The notes under the pieces: generated by a model
Databases searched by the model: none
Told to the model about the DNA's origin: nothing
What the model saw: only the letters and a program-made list of their open reading frames with translations
Program-made: the position numbers and the translations under genes
Origin: an uncultured Porphyromonadaceae bacterium
Lineage (GTDB): Bacteria; Bacteroidota; Bacteroidia; Bacteroidales; Muribaculaceae
Direction: 5' to 3'
Length of the DNA: 27,927 nucleotides
Assembly (NCBI GenBank): GCA_902461565.1
Contig: CABPYL010000041.1
Location: 1-27,927 of the forward strand
Part shown: positions 14,393 to 23,600 of the stretch, one piece after another
Layout of the letters: each line of letters starts with the position of its first letter
How positions within the stretch are numbered: position 1 is the stretch's first letter

Positions 14393-14424
14393 CAAAGTTA
14401 CAATGATAACACCTGCTTGTCAAG
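14393..14424 (-). promoter_or_regulatory. Promoter of the SnoaL-cupin operon
   Basis: On the minus strand CTTG (14421-14424), 20 nt, TAACTTTG (14393-14400). The -7 element is a full match and the -33 element has one mismatch. The start site would be about 20 nt upstream of the SnoaL ATG. Confidence 0.6.
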
Positions 14425-14426
14425 AA

Positions 14427-14450
14427 GTTACATTTTTGTCCCATAGTAAC
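14427..14450. promoter_or_regulatory. Candidate HxlR operator
   Basis: An inverted repeat GTTAC-N14-GTAAC (14427-14431 and 14446-14450) lies directly upstream of the -33 element of the leftward promoter; a further GTTAC half-site is at 14397-14401, inside the promoter. HxlR dimers bind such spaced inverted repeats, so this is a plausible site for the regulator encoded at 14597. Inference from position and symmetry. Confidence 0.45.
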
Positions 14451-14563
14451 CTTTTTATCGGTTTTGCTGACTATCAGAGAGAAAAAAAATTTCATTGGCA
14501 ACTGTTTTTTTCAGCCAAACAGATGAACGCTTGATTTTTAGACCGTATATCAATATAAATTAC

Positions 14564-14571
14564 TAACTTTG
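14564..14571 (+). promoter_or_regulatory. -7 element for the HxlR gene
   Basis: TAACTTTG matches the Bacteroidetes -7 consensus and lies 25 nt before the ATG at 14597. No good -33 TTTG is seen at the right distance, so this promoter is weaker or needs an activator. Confidence 0.45.
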
Positions 14572-14596
14572 CAATTAAAAGTAAGTATCCAGATAT

Positions 14597-14974
14597 ATGA
14601 AAAGGAAAGAGGAAACAGGTTCCATCATTGAGATGTGCCCTGTAAGAAACGTTATAGCCCGTTTTGGCAACAAGTGGGCGCTCCTTACCGTGCTTATCAT
14701 CGGCGAACAAGGCGTTGTGAGGTTCAACGAACTCAGCCGCCTGATTCCCGATGTATCATCAAGAGTGCTTTCCACCACACTGCGCACACTGGAGGCAGAC
14801 GGCTTTATTGACCGGAAGGTGTATGCCGTTGTACCACCTAAAGTCGAATACCGGCTTACCGAAGTCGGGAAATCACTTCTACCGCTGATTAAGCAGCTCA
14901 CGGATTGGGCGCAGACAAACATGAAGAAGGTAATGACTCACCGGAAGGAATATGAGCAGACCGAAATGAAATAA
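14597..14974 (+). CDS. HxlR-family transcriptional regulator
   Basis: A 125-residue winged-helix DNA-binding protein. The family signature CPVRNVIARFGNKWALLTV begins at C14, the Cys used as a redox or electrophile sensor in relatives such as YodB and HypR, followed by RFNELSRLIPDVSSRVLSTT (recognition helix region), the wing around KVYAVVPPKVEYRLTEVGKS, and a C-terminal dimer helix. It is divergent from the SnoaL-cupin operon with a 232-bp gap that holds both promoters and a palindrome, so it most likely represses or activates that operon in response to a reactive small molecule. Confidence 0.9.
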   Translation: MKRKEETGSIIEMCPVRNVIARFGNKWALLTVLIIGEQGVVRFNELSRLIPDVSSRVLSTTLRTLEADGFIDRKVYAVVPPKVEYRLTEVGKSLLPLIKQLTDWAQTNMKKVMTHRKEYEQTEMK

Positions 14975-15004
14975 ACCCGGCAATTATCGGCAATAACAAT
15001 GATA

Positions 15005-15035
15005 AAGGCGACGAAGCGTGAAGCTCCATCGCCTT
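15005..15035. terminator. Stem-loop between the HxlR and GH5 genes
   Basis: AAGGCGA (15005-15011) pairs with TCGCCTT (15029-15035), with a short inner AGC/GCT pairing. It lies between two convergent genes, so it may stop transcription from both, but no strong T run follows on either side. Confidence 0.35.
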
Positions 15036-15104
15036 CAATTGTCCGGCGAGCATGTAATTCTGTCTGACAGATGAGAATCCCCTATTGTCCGACAGGATAA
15101 CGGA

Positions 15105-16343
15105 TCAGTAGTTCAGTTTCATCGACCGTATGTAGGAGGCCTGCGGAGAGCAGCTGTCGAAACGGCAATTACGAAGATACTCTGCCATGAGCCGACGGCT
15201 CAGTTGCTGCGACGGCCGAGCGGCGCGGACTTCGGCATAGCTGCCGCGAGGGGCCTCCGAGAATGCCACGATGCTGTCCCACTCCGCCGGGCGCGCAACA
15301 GCATTCATGCAGGAATTGTCGACTTTCTTGTACGGCCAGAAAGTATAACCGATATTGTTGGCTTCCATTACCTCGGAAAAATCACGTTGCCACTCATCGG
15401 TATTATGTCCGATCTCGCCCATGTACATAGGGAGCCCGGTGCTGTCGCGGAATGCGATAAAACTACCGATTGCCTCGGCAGTGGCAGGTCCGCCATAGCG
15501 GTGGCAGGTATACATAATATTGTCGTCGAACTTCCAGTCGGTAAAAGGCTCGAAATTCGAGTTCCACTGGGGACCGCCCAGCAGAATAATATGATTTCCG
15601 TCAACTTCGCGGATTTCGGCCACAGCCCGCTTGTACAACGGCTCCAGCTTTGCGTTAAGTTCGTCCTTGTTATCGAAGAAATGGGCGATAGGCTCGTTGA
15701 TAAGCTCGTATCCGAGAATGACCGGTTCGTTACAGTAGCGGGCCGCGATATTTTTCCAAATGTCGCAGAACAACTGCTGCGACGTTTCGCTCTCGAAAAG
15801 CCAGGGGTAGCCGTGGCTGTCATCGATATTGTCGCCCGTCTGGCCACCGGGAGCGTCGTGCATGTCGAGTATCAGATACAGATTGTTGTCGCGGCACCAT
15901 TCCACCACACTGTCCACACGCGCAAAGCCGTCCTGATTTGACGTAAGACCCATATAGTCCTCGTCGGTGAACAGCTTGTAGTTGAACGGCAAACGGATAG
16001 TGTTCGCGCCCGTAGAGGCGATGAATTCCACGTCCTTGCGTGTAATATAATTGTCCTTGAATTCCTTCCAGAACTCTGCGGTTGCATCCGGACCGACAAG
16101 CTCGCAGAACATTCGGTCGATGTAATGCGGAGAATTGGTCTTTTCGAAACCGAACATATATCCCTCGGGATTAAGCCAGTTGCCTAAGTTTGTACCGCGG
16201 ATAAACAGTTTGCTGCCGTCGGGAGCGACAAGATCTGTACCGCTGACGCGCACAAAAGCGCCGGGAGGAAATGCCTCGTCCTTTTGGGTCGTGGCACAGG
16301 AGGCTACGGCAAAAGCCATAGCAAGATATGCTATTTTTTTCAT
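15105..16343 (-). CDS. GH5-family glycoside hydrolase lipoprotein
   Basis: Endo- or exo-acting beta-glucanase of family GH5. The start is the ATG at 16341-16343; the open frame runs 20 codons further but lacks a signal there. The 412-residue product has a lipoprotein signal (MKKIAYLAMAFAVASC, lipid Cys C16). The (beta/alpha)8 domain shows RGTNLGNWLNPEGYMFGF, IRLPFNY, LILDMHDAPGG, YELINEP with the acid/base E217, H281 in YTCHRYGG, and MYMGEIG with the nucleophile E310. The NLGNWL opening resembles that of yeast-type exo-beta-1,3-glucanases of GH5, which fits the GH16 enzyme upstream. Subfamily and exact linkage (beta-1,3 or beta-1,6) cannot be settled by reading. Last gene of the PUL. Confidence 0.88.
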   Translation of the reverse strand: MKKIAYLAMAFAVASCATTQKDEAFPPGAFVRVSGTDLVAPDGSKLFIRGTNLGNWLNPEGYMFGFEKTNSPHYIDRMFCELVGPDATAEFWKEFKDNYITRKDVEFIASTGANTIRLPFNYKLFTDEDYMGLTSNQDGFARVDSVVEWCRDNNLYLILDMHDAPGGQTGDNIDDSHGYPWLFESETSQQLFCDIWKNIAARYCNEPVILGYELINEPIAHFFDNKDELNAKLEPLYKRAVAEIREVDGNHIILLGGPQWNSNFEPFTDWKFDDNIMYTCHRYGGPATAEAIGSFIAFRDSTGLPMYMGEIGHNTDEWQRDFSEVMEANNIGYTFWPYKKVDNSCMNAVARPAEWDSIVAFSEAPRGSYAEVRAARPSQQLSRRLMAEYLRNCRFDSCSPQASYIRSMKLNY

Positions 16344-16375
16344 AGTTCTATAAATTGTAAGATGATTGCAAACCA

Positions 16376-16400
16376 TTCCGGGAAAAGGGGAAACCCGGAA
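16376..16400. other. Stem-loop in the GH5 leader
   Basis: TTCCGGG (16376-16382) and CCCGGAA (16394-16400) form a 7-bp stem with an 11-nt loop in the 121-bp gap between the GH16 stop and the GH5 start, 32 nt before the GH5 ATG. On the minus strand no T run follows, so it is more likely an mRNA processing or stability element than a terminator. Confidence 0.35.
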
Positions 16401-16464
16401 CAATCTTTTTTACCTTAGCGGAAATAGTCTGAAATCTGAACTTATCTGATATAGCAGAAGAACA

Positions 16465-17586
16465 TTATTTCTTTTGGAAAACGCGGACGTAGTCCACCTC
16501 CATAGTCGCAGGCAGAACGGATTCGTCCACGCCCTGTGCCCCTCCCCAGGAGCCGCCCCAGGCAAGATTGAGAATGACGTAGAACGGCTTATCGAAAGGC
16601 CAGGTGTTGATGTTTCCCTTGCCGTCGTTGGGGAAGGAAAGCAGGCTCACATCGTCGACGTAAGTATAAATACCTTTCTCCGTCCATTCCAGACGATAGA
16701 TGTGGAAATCGTCCTGTGCGCCCTGAGTGAGGCGTTCGGCTGTTTTCTGGGTACCTTTGGTGTGGTTGTAGCTCTCGCAGTGGATGCTCGAAGAAGTATA
16801 GTTCGGATTATAGCCCACTTCCTCCATGATATCTATTTCGCCGCACTTGGGCCACGGTGTTGTGCCCCAGTCGTTGTTGGCGGGCATCATCCAGTAGGCA
16901 GGCCACGTGCCTTTGCCCTTCGGGAGCTTTATGCGTGCTTCAAAAATACCGTATTTCCAGCCCTTGTTCACATTTGCATAGATTCGGCCTGAATAGATTT
17001 TGCCGTTCTGCTTGAAACAGTGTATGGAAAGGATTCCGTCGGCCACTTCGGTTACCGGCTGGCCGTTTATAGCGCCGGCCACGTAGTTCTGAAGCTCGTT
17101 GTTAACCCATCCGGCGTTCTGCACCTCGTAGGTCCAGTCGGCAGTATTGAGCGAATTTCCGTCGAACTCATCGTTCCACACCAGTTCGTAGCCGTCGGGC
17201 ACTTTGATGGTAGGATCTGCCGGAGTAACAGGCTTGCCGGCCTGCTGTACGGTAACATGGCCGCGGGCGGCTCCGGAAATAAGCGTAACCGTAGCCGTAC
17301 GAGCCGAACGGTCTCTGTTGGACTCTACGGTAACGTCAACAGTACCGTTGGTGGTAAGGGTGCCTGATTTGGCAAGTTTTATCCATTGTTCGGTGCACAC
17401 GGCATCCCATTCGCCTGTAGTGGTAACGGTAAACTGCTGCGTACCGCCGTCGGCATCGAAAGAAAGATTTTCGACGGAAACAGCAACCTTTGCGGGAGTT
17501 TCCTCTTTCTTGTCGCTGTCCGAACATGCCACGAGTGTAAATGCTGTCGCGCCGGCGAATAAAAACGTTGATATGGTCTTGAACAT
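16465..17586 (-). CDS. GH16 beta-glucanase lipoprotein with BACON-like domain
   Basis: Endo-beta-1,3-glucanase or mixed-linkage glucanase of family GH16. Start is the ATG at 17584-17586 (373 residues). A lipoprotein signal ends at C21 (FTLVACSDSD). Residues about 35-118 form a BACON-type all-beta domain (VENLSFDADGGTQQFTV to GHVTVQQAGKP), which in Bacteroidetes spaces the enzyme from the membrane. The GH16 jelly roll follows from about 130 (YELVWNDEFDG) with the catalytic motif GEIDIMEEVG (E250 nucleophile, D252, E255 acid/base); the extra residue in ExDxxE is typical of laminarinase-like members. Placed after the terminator at 17622-17670 and before GH5. Confidence 0.92.
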   Translation of the reverse strand: MFKTISTFLFAGATAFTLVACSDSDKKEETPAKVAVSVENLSFDADGGTQQFTVTTTGEWDAVCTEQWIKLAKSGTLTTNGTVDVTVESNRDRSARTATVTLISGAARGHVTVQQAGKPVTPADPTIKVPDGYELVWNDEFDGNSLNTADWTYEVQNAGWVNNELQNYVAGAINGQPVTEVADGILSIHCFKQNGKIYSGRIYANVNKGWKYGIFEARIKLPKGKGTWPAYWMMPANNDWGTTPWPKCGEIDIMEEVGYNPNYTSSSIHCESYNHTKGTQKTAERLTQGAQDDFHIYRLEWTEKGIYTYVDDVSLLSFPNDGKGNINTWPFDKPFYVILNLAWGGSWGGAQGVDESVLPATMEVDYVRVFQKK

Positions 17587-17621
17587 TGTTCTATAAATCA
17601 TTATAATAATGTTTCAGAAGC

Positions 17622-17670
17622 TAAAAAACGCGCGGCCGGCATTAATGCGATAATACGAACCGGCCGCGCG
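17622..17670 (-). terminator. Strong terminator inside the PUL
   Basis: An 11-bp, purely G/C stem (CGCGCGGCCGG at 17629-17639, CCGGCCGCGCG at 17660-17670) with a 20-nt loop; on the minus strand it is followed by TTTTTTAG. It lies 12 nt after the SusE/F-like gene and 35 nt before GH16. Read-through would set a lower level of the two enzymes relative to the import and binding proteins. Confidence 0.8.
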
Positions 17671-17682
17671 CCTCAGAGGACA

Positions 17683-19086
17683 TCAATCGTGATGAACCTG
17701 AAGTATTATGTTGCTGACATCTACGGTGGTGTTTGCTTCGTTGCCGCCAAAGTCGAGGACAAGCATCAGAGCGTGCATGGGCTCCGGAGCCTTCACGCCG
17801 GAAACCCAGAATGTCTTGGGCGAATCGGCATCCAACGCAACGCGCTCGGCGAAGAAGAAATTGTTGTCGCGCTTGTTGCTTTCGTCATAGTCAGGCTCCA
17901 CGAGCTTGACGGTAACACCGGGGTGTGCGTTGTTGCTCTTGAGGACTATCTTGAAATCGTAAGCGGTCTCGCTGTCGATTGGAGGAAGGTCGGTGAGCAG
18001 TTTCACCTGTGCCTGCCACTGTTCAAACGTAGCTGAAGGAAACTCGACTGTGAAATCCTGACCGTTGAAAGTGAGGACGGGGTCGGCAATCAGTGCCCAT
18101 CCGGGAGCGTAGTAGAACGAAGGCGTGATTGTAGCACCGCTCCACAGGTTCTCGGGGCTGCTGACGCCGGCCCAGTTGGGTTCCGGAGTCGTGGGAAGTT
18201 CGGGAAGAACGGTGCCGTCGTCGTTGGCATGGTCCTTGATTACGAAATTCTCTATAGTAATCTGAATGCCTGCGGGGTTGCCGCCGAAGTCGAGGGTGAA
18301 CACGATATTGTTCATGGGCACGACAGCGGGCAGATTGCTGAACCAGTAGGTTACGGGCTCGCCAGCGGTGAGATTGATTTTCTGGTTGCAGAAGAACGAG
18401 TGTGCATCGTCATCATCTCCGTCGGGATGGATTTTGAGCGTAACATTGTTGATATCCATCGTGGAGGTGAAGATGAAGGAGCCGTCGTACGATTTGCCTT
18501 CTTCCAGGCAGATATTGGAGCCGATGTGCATCTGAGCCTGCCACTGTTCTGTTGTAGCTTCGGGAAGAGTTACAGTCCAGGCATCGCCGTCGTAGCTATA
18601 AGCAGGATCGGCAATCTGGCTCCAGCCAGGAGCATACCAGAAGCTGTTGAGGTGTATATCGGTTCCGGGAGCCTTGACGAGGTTATACTGGCCTTCGTAG
18701 TCGAAACCTGCGAAACCGTTCATCTTGGTCTTGTCTACGGTAAACGACTTGGTTATTGTACCGTCGCTCATGCCGTTTGCGTTGCCGATTTTCACTTCCA
18801 CACTGTATTCACCCGCCTTGCGGTAGTAACGCGAGAATGCAAAGTCGGTGGAATACGACTTGCCGTCGATAATCCAGATGGGATAAACACCTTTGCCTGT
18901 GAACTCGAAGTTGGCATAGTTCGTTTCCTGGTCCACCGTAATGTTAACGAAGTCGGCATATTCGGCAGCCTGAGGCACATCGTTGATGTTTACCTCATAA
19001 ACTTTATCCTCGGTACAGGAAACGAGCGCTGCTGCGCCGCCGGCTGCAAGAATGGATAGTGCTATTGTCTTTATATAATTTTTCAT
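17683..19086 (-). CDS. SusE/SusF-like surface glycan-binding lipoprotein
   Basis: A 467-residue lipoprotein (signal ends at LVSCTEDKVYEV), with no catalytic motif. After an Ig/PKD-like domain (about 35-115, with a WIIDGKSYSTDFAFSRYY strand) it has two tandem copies of one ~155-residue domain: NSFWYAPGWSQIADPAYSYD...EQWQAQM and PSFYYAPGWALIADPVLTFN...EQWQAQV, each closing with a LDFGGN segment. The aromatic residues of the YAPGW motif are likely sugar contacts. The position behind SusC and SusD fits the surface glycan-binding protein (SGBP-B) of beta-glucan loci. The start is 9 nt after the SusD stop. Confidence 0.85.
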   Translation of the reverse strand: MKNYIKTIALSILAAGGAAALVSCTEDKVYEVNINDVPQAAEYADFVNITVDQETNYANFEFTGKGVYPIWIIDGKSYSTDFAFSRYYRKAGEYSVEVKIGNANGMSDGTITKSFTVDKTKMNGFAGFDYEGQYNLVKAPGTDIHLNSFWYAPGWSQIADPAYSYDGDAWTVTLPEATTEQWQAQMHIGSNICLEEGKSYDGSFIFTSTMDINNVTLKIHPDGDDDDAHSFFCNQKINLTAGEPVTYWFSNLPAVVPMNNIVFTLDFGGNPAGIQITIENFVIKDHANDDGTVLPELPTTPEPNWAGVSSPENLWSGATITPSFYYAPGWALIADPVLTFNGQDFTVEFPSATFEQWQAQVKLLTDLPPIDSETAYDFKIVLKSNNAHPGVTVKLVEPDYDESNKRDNNFFFAERVALDADSPKTFWVSGVKAPEPMHALMLVLDFGGNEANTTVDVSNIILQVHHD

Positions 19087-19095
19087 AGCCGTGGA

Positions 19096-20613
19096 TTAAT
19101 AGGGATTTTGAGTAAGAGTGCCCTGCGAGCGGTCGATTTCGGACTGCGGAATAGGGAGATATTTCTTGTTGGGCGTCCAGGAGTTGGTTCGGTAGCCATA
19201 TTCGTCGGGAACGAGCACTGTAGCGGCCTTGTCGGTACGGATAAGGTCCCAGTAACGCTTGCCTTCGCCAACGAATTCGAGATGACGTTCCTCGATGATG
19301 TTGTCGATGGTGGGTTCAAGCTCGGTGCGCAGACCGGCACGACGGCGGACGTCGTTAAGGTAGGTCTTTGCCTCGGAGTTGCTGCCACCGGTGAGAACAA
19401 GAAGTTCTGCGGCGTTAAGGAGCGCCTCGGAGTAGCGGTAGATACGCCAGTTATTGTTGTAGTTGAGTTCGGAGGAAGCCTTCTGGTCCTTGTTGCCGTC
19501 GGCCTGTGCGGCATACTTCTCCAGGAAGAAGCCGAAGTCCTGATAGCGCATGTTGTATGTGCCCTGTTGTGCGCGCACATCCCAGCATGTTGCATCGCGG
19601 CGTGTATCGTCGGCGCTGTAGCGGTTGTAAGTCTCCAGACGCACGGGGCAGAATCCCCAGCCGCCATTGTGGCCGTCCTGTCCGGAAGGCCAGTTGTTGG
19701 GACTGATAAGTGTTGGGAGCACGGTACCGCCGGCGGTGAGAGGATTACCCCAGTCGCGGGTGGCGTTATCGTCGATGTAGTTGATTTCCCAGATGGATTC
19801 CTTGCACCATTCGCCTTCTTCCTTGAAGATGCGGGTATAGTCAGGCTCGAGGTCGTAGTCGCTGGAATTGATGATTTCCTTCATGTAGCCGAGGGCCTTT
19901 GAATAGCGGGCCTGGTCTTTCTGGTACATTACAATTTCGGTAAAGAGCATGTATGCCATCGCAGTTGTTACGCGTCCGGCCTCGGCATCGCTTGCGCGGA
20001 AAGCAAGCGCGTTGAGCCCGAGGGCAGCCTCGATATCGCCCACCATGCAGGCGTACAGGTTGTCGGCAGACATCTGCTCCTGTATGTAGGGTTCGGTAAG
20101 ATTCACCTCATAATAAGGAACGTTACCGTAGAATTTCCATAGCCAGTTGGCGTAGAAAGCGCGGAGCACCAGTACCTGGGCTTTCCAGTAGTTTATGTCT
20201 TTTTCGGTAGCGTCGGGCACACCGGCCTCGATAGATGCCAGGACGTCGTTGCAGCGCTTGATGCCGCTGAAAGCCTCCACCCAGATACCAGAAATGACCT
20301 TAAGCGGTGTTGCGCTGTAGTTGGCCATAAGATGCCAGTTCTCGTTATCGGTCTTGTTGGAGCCGCCCACCCAGAGGTCGTCGGCCATGATGTCGCTCAT
20401 CATGATGAAAGGTTCATAGCTGCCCATGCCCCAGTCGGTCCACTGCAGGGGATCGTAGGCGGCTACAACCGCTTCATCCACATGGTCCTTAGTAGAGAAG
20501 TACTCGTCCGAAGATGTCTGTGTGGGCGAGGTAACATTCAGGAAGTCATCGCCGCAGGCCGAGAGCCCTAACGCCATAGCGGCAAGCCCGAATATCTTGT
20601 ATATCGATTTCAT
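19096..20613 (-). CDS. SusD-like nutrient-binding outer membrane lipoprotein
   Basis: RagB/SusD-family lid protein (505 residues) that covers the SusC barrel and captures oligosaccharide. Lipoprotein signal MKSIYKIFGLAAMALGLSAC, then DDFLNVTSPTQTSSDEYFST, the usual SusD N-terminal pattern. TPR-like helices follow (VLVLRAFYANWLWKFYGNVP) and the typical C-terminal segment with YLNDVRRRAGL, IIEERHLEFVGEGKRYWDL and the ending YLPIPQSEID...QNPY. Full length, with a 37-nt gap from SusC. Works as a complex with the TonB-dependent transporter. Confidence 0.95.
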   Translation of the reverse strand: MKSIYKIFGLAAMALGLSACGDDFLNVTSPTQTSSDEYFSTKDHVDEAVVAAYDPLQWTDWGMGSYEPFIMMSDIMADDLWVGGSNKTDNENWHLMANYSATPLKVISGIWVEAFSGIKRCNDVLASIEAGVPDATEKDINYWKAQVLVLRAFYANWLWKFYGNVPYYEVNLTEPYIQEQMSADNLYACMVGDIEAALGLNALAFRASDAEAGRVTTAMAYMLFTEIVMYQKDQARYSKALGYMKEIINSSDYDLEPDYTRIFKEEGEWCKESIWEINYIDDNATRDWGNPLTAGGTVLPTLISPNNWPSGQDGHNGGWGFCPVRLETYNRYSADDTRRDATCWDVRAQQGTYNMRYQDFGFFLEKYAAQADGNKDQKASSELNYNNNWRIYRYSEALLNAAELLVLTGGSNSEAKTYLNDVRRRAGLRTELEPTIDNIIEERHLEFVGEGKRYWDLIRTDKAATVLVPDEYGYRTNSWTPNKKYLPIPQSEIDRSQGTLTQNPY

Positions 20614-20650
20614 GTTTATGATTCTGTTTATGATTTAAGATTTCTGAAAC

Positions 20651-23600
20651 TTAGATTCCGAGGTTGAAGCCTACAGTCCATACGCGTGCCTGGGGGTATA
20701 CGCCGTAGTCAACACCAAGCGAGGTAGCAGTAGACGAGATTTCGGGGTCGTAGCCGTGATACTTTGTCCATGTTACGAGGTTCTCGGCGGCCACATATAC
20801 ACGCAGCTTGGAAACAAACGCCTTCTTTGTGAGCTTTTCGGGAAGAGTGTAACCCAACTGGAGGTTTTTCAGACGCATGTAGCTGCCGTCGGAAACATAC
20901 AGGTCGGACGACTGCCAGTTGTATGAGTCGGCCTGCACGTAGCGGGGATACTTGTTGGTAGTGCCTTCGCCGGTCCAGCGGTTCAGCATCCACGAAGGAA
21001 GGTTGGAAGCAATGGCGTCGATACGGCGGGTTGCGTCGTAGATATCGTTGCCGGCCGTACCCTGGAAGAAGATGTTGAAATCGAAGCCGCGCCATGTGGC
21101 GGTGAGGCCGAAGCCATAGCTCCAGTCGGGCATGCCTTTACCGATCTTGGTGCGGTCGTCCTCGGTAATCTGGCCGTTGCCGTCGACATCGGCGAAACGG
21201 ACATCGCCGGGCTTGAGGCTTGTGCCGTACTTGCTGTTGTACTCGTTGGCCTCGGCCATATTCTGAATAATGCCGTCGGTCTTGTAGCCGTAGAAGTACG
21301 GGAAAGGTTCGCCGTTCTGGGCGCGCGAAATAGTGCCGACACCCTGGAAGGAGTCGAGGTTGGCCCAGCCCTGTTCGTTACCGTAAGCGATGAGTTTGTT
21401 TTTCAGATAGGAAGCATTGGCATTGAAACGGATGGAGAGGTCGCCGAAGTTCTGACGGTAGCCGAAGTCGAATTCAAGGCCGGTATTGCGCATCTTGCCC
21501 ACATTGCCCACGGGGATAGCCTCGCCGACATACTGCGGAAGCGACATTGTCATAAGCATGCCGTTGGTGTCCTTGAGGTACCAGTCGACGCTGAATGTGA
21601 ACATGTTCTGCAGGAAACCGAAATCGATACCGACATCTGTCTGCTTGGATTCCTCCCAGCGCAGATCGGGGTTAGGCAGCTGGCTCGGTTTGGTACCGTT
21701 GATGATGGCGCCGGTCTTGCCGAAAATATAGTTGTTGCCTGTGCTGGTAAGCGCCACATACTGGAAGTTACCAATATTCTCGTTACCGTTCTTACCCCAG
21801 CTTGCACGCAGCTTGAGGTTGTTCAGCCAAGTGCGGGTGCTTTCCATGAATGCTTCGTTCATGATATTCCAGCCTGCCGATACGGAGGGGAACGTAGCCC
21901 AGTGGTTGTTGCTGCCGAAGCGGCTGGAACCGTCGCGACGTACGGTGGCCTGAATCATATAGCGCTCGTCGAAGTTGTAGCTTGCACGGGCGAAATAGGA
22001 AGCGAGTTTCGATTTTGCATTGGGCGCGCCCCACGAGTTGCGGTCGCCGTCGGCGGCGAGACCGGTGGAGGCATCGAGGTAGGGACGGTCGTAGCTGATA
22101 AGGTTGTTAGCGGAACCGCCGAGGTAGTAGCTGCGGCTCTCCTTTGCAGACTGACCCAGGAGGACGCTGAAGCTGTGCTCGTTGATGGTCTTGTCGTAGG
22201 ACAATACATTTTCAATCTGCCATACGAGGCCGCGCTCGCTCTGCGATGAAGCGGAGGAGAAGTTCTGGCTCTGACCGTTGCGGAGATAGTACTTGGGAGT
22301 GTAGCCGTCGCTGCCCCAAAACGAGAGGTCTGCGCCGTAGCTGATGCGGTAGTGCAGGTTATCCCAGATTGAAAGATCGCCCACGAAGTTACCTACAAAC
22401 TTGTGGCTCCATCCCTCGCTGCCGGGAAGCGACATGTTCGCGATAGGGTTGCTGAGTTCCTGATAGTTGCCGAAAGCGGTAGGAACCATCACGAGACGAC
22501 CGTCGGCACCGTACATGGGCACATAGTCGGACTGACCCGAAAGATAGTTGAGCTGATATTTTTCCTCGGCGCTGCCCTTTTCAAGGTAGGGAGTGAGGAT
22601 TGGCGACATCTGCAGTGCGGAGCCGAGGGGTGAGCCCCACATGGAGTTAACGTCGATGCCCTTGCTCTTGATGCGGGTGTAGGCAAGATTTGTGTTGATG
22701 GTGAACTTGTTGAGGAAGTTGCGCTGCTTGGTGGCGTCGAAAGCGGTGATGCCAAGGTTGCTGCGCAGTGTGAAGCGCTGGTAGTTGGAGCGGTCGAAGT
22801 TACCGCCGACAACACCTTCCTGCTCCATATATCCGGTCGAGAGCATGTAGTTGATGCGTTCCGAACCGCCGGTAAGCGAAATCTGGTGATTCTGCATAGG
22901 AGCGCCGTTGTTGAAAACCTCCTCCTGCCAGTCGGTGCCTTCGCCGTAGGAAGCGGGGTCGGCATAAGGAGGAGCGATACCGGCGTTTACAGCGCCTTCG
23001 TTCATCATCATGGCGTACTCGGCGGCGTTGAGCACTTTGCGCTTCTTGGCAATGCTCTGCCAGCCGTAGCTGAAATCGTAGGAGAATTTTGCGGGACCTT
23101 CCTTACCCTGCTTTGTGGTTACCAGCACAACGCCGTTGGCGGCACGGGCACCATAAACGGCGCCGGAGGCAGCATCTTTCAGCACCTCGATGGAGGCGAT
23201 GTCGTTCGGGTTAAGATAGTCAAGGCCACCCTCGATAGGCATGCCGTCCACAATATAAAGAGGATCGGAGTTATTGATAGTGCCGACGCCACGTATGCGT
23301 ACACGGGCGGCAGCGCCGGGCTGACCTGACGAAGAAGTTACCGTAACGCCCGAAGCAAGACCCTTGAGGGCATTGTCCATACGAGTGGGAGCGGTAACGG
23401 CCAGCTCGTCGGAGTTGACTTTGGCAATGGAAGCTGTTACCACACTCTTTTTCTGTACGCCGTAACCAACGGCCACAACTTCGTCGAGCATGGTGGAGTT
23501 CTCTTTAAGAACGATGTTCATCATAGGAGCGGCGGCCTTCTCCACGCTATCGTATCCCACATAAGAGAATACAAGTGTCGAGCCATCGGGAACCGTAATC

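Noticed and set aside
15204..15941. Plus-strand ORF opposite GH5 (245 codons)
   Set aside because: Shadow frame of the GH5 gene; the GH5 catalytic motifs on the minus strand settle the coding strand. The similar antisense frames at 18229-19059 (SusE/F-like) and 24934-25722 (regulator) were rejected for the same reason.
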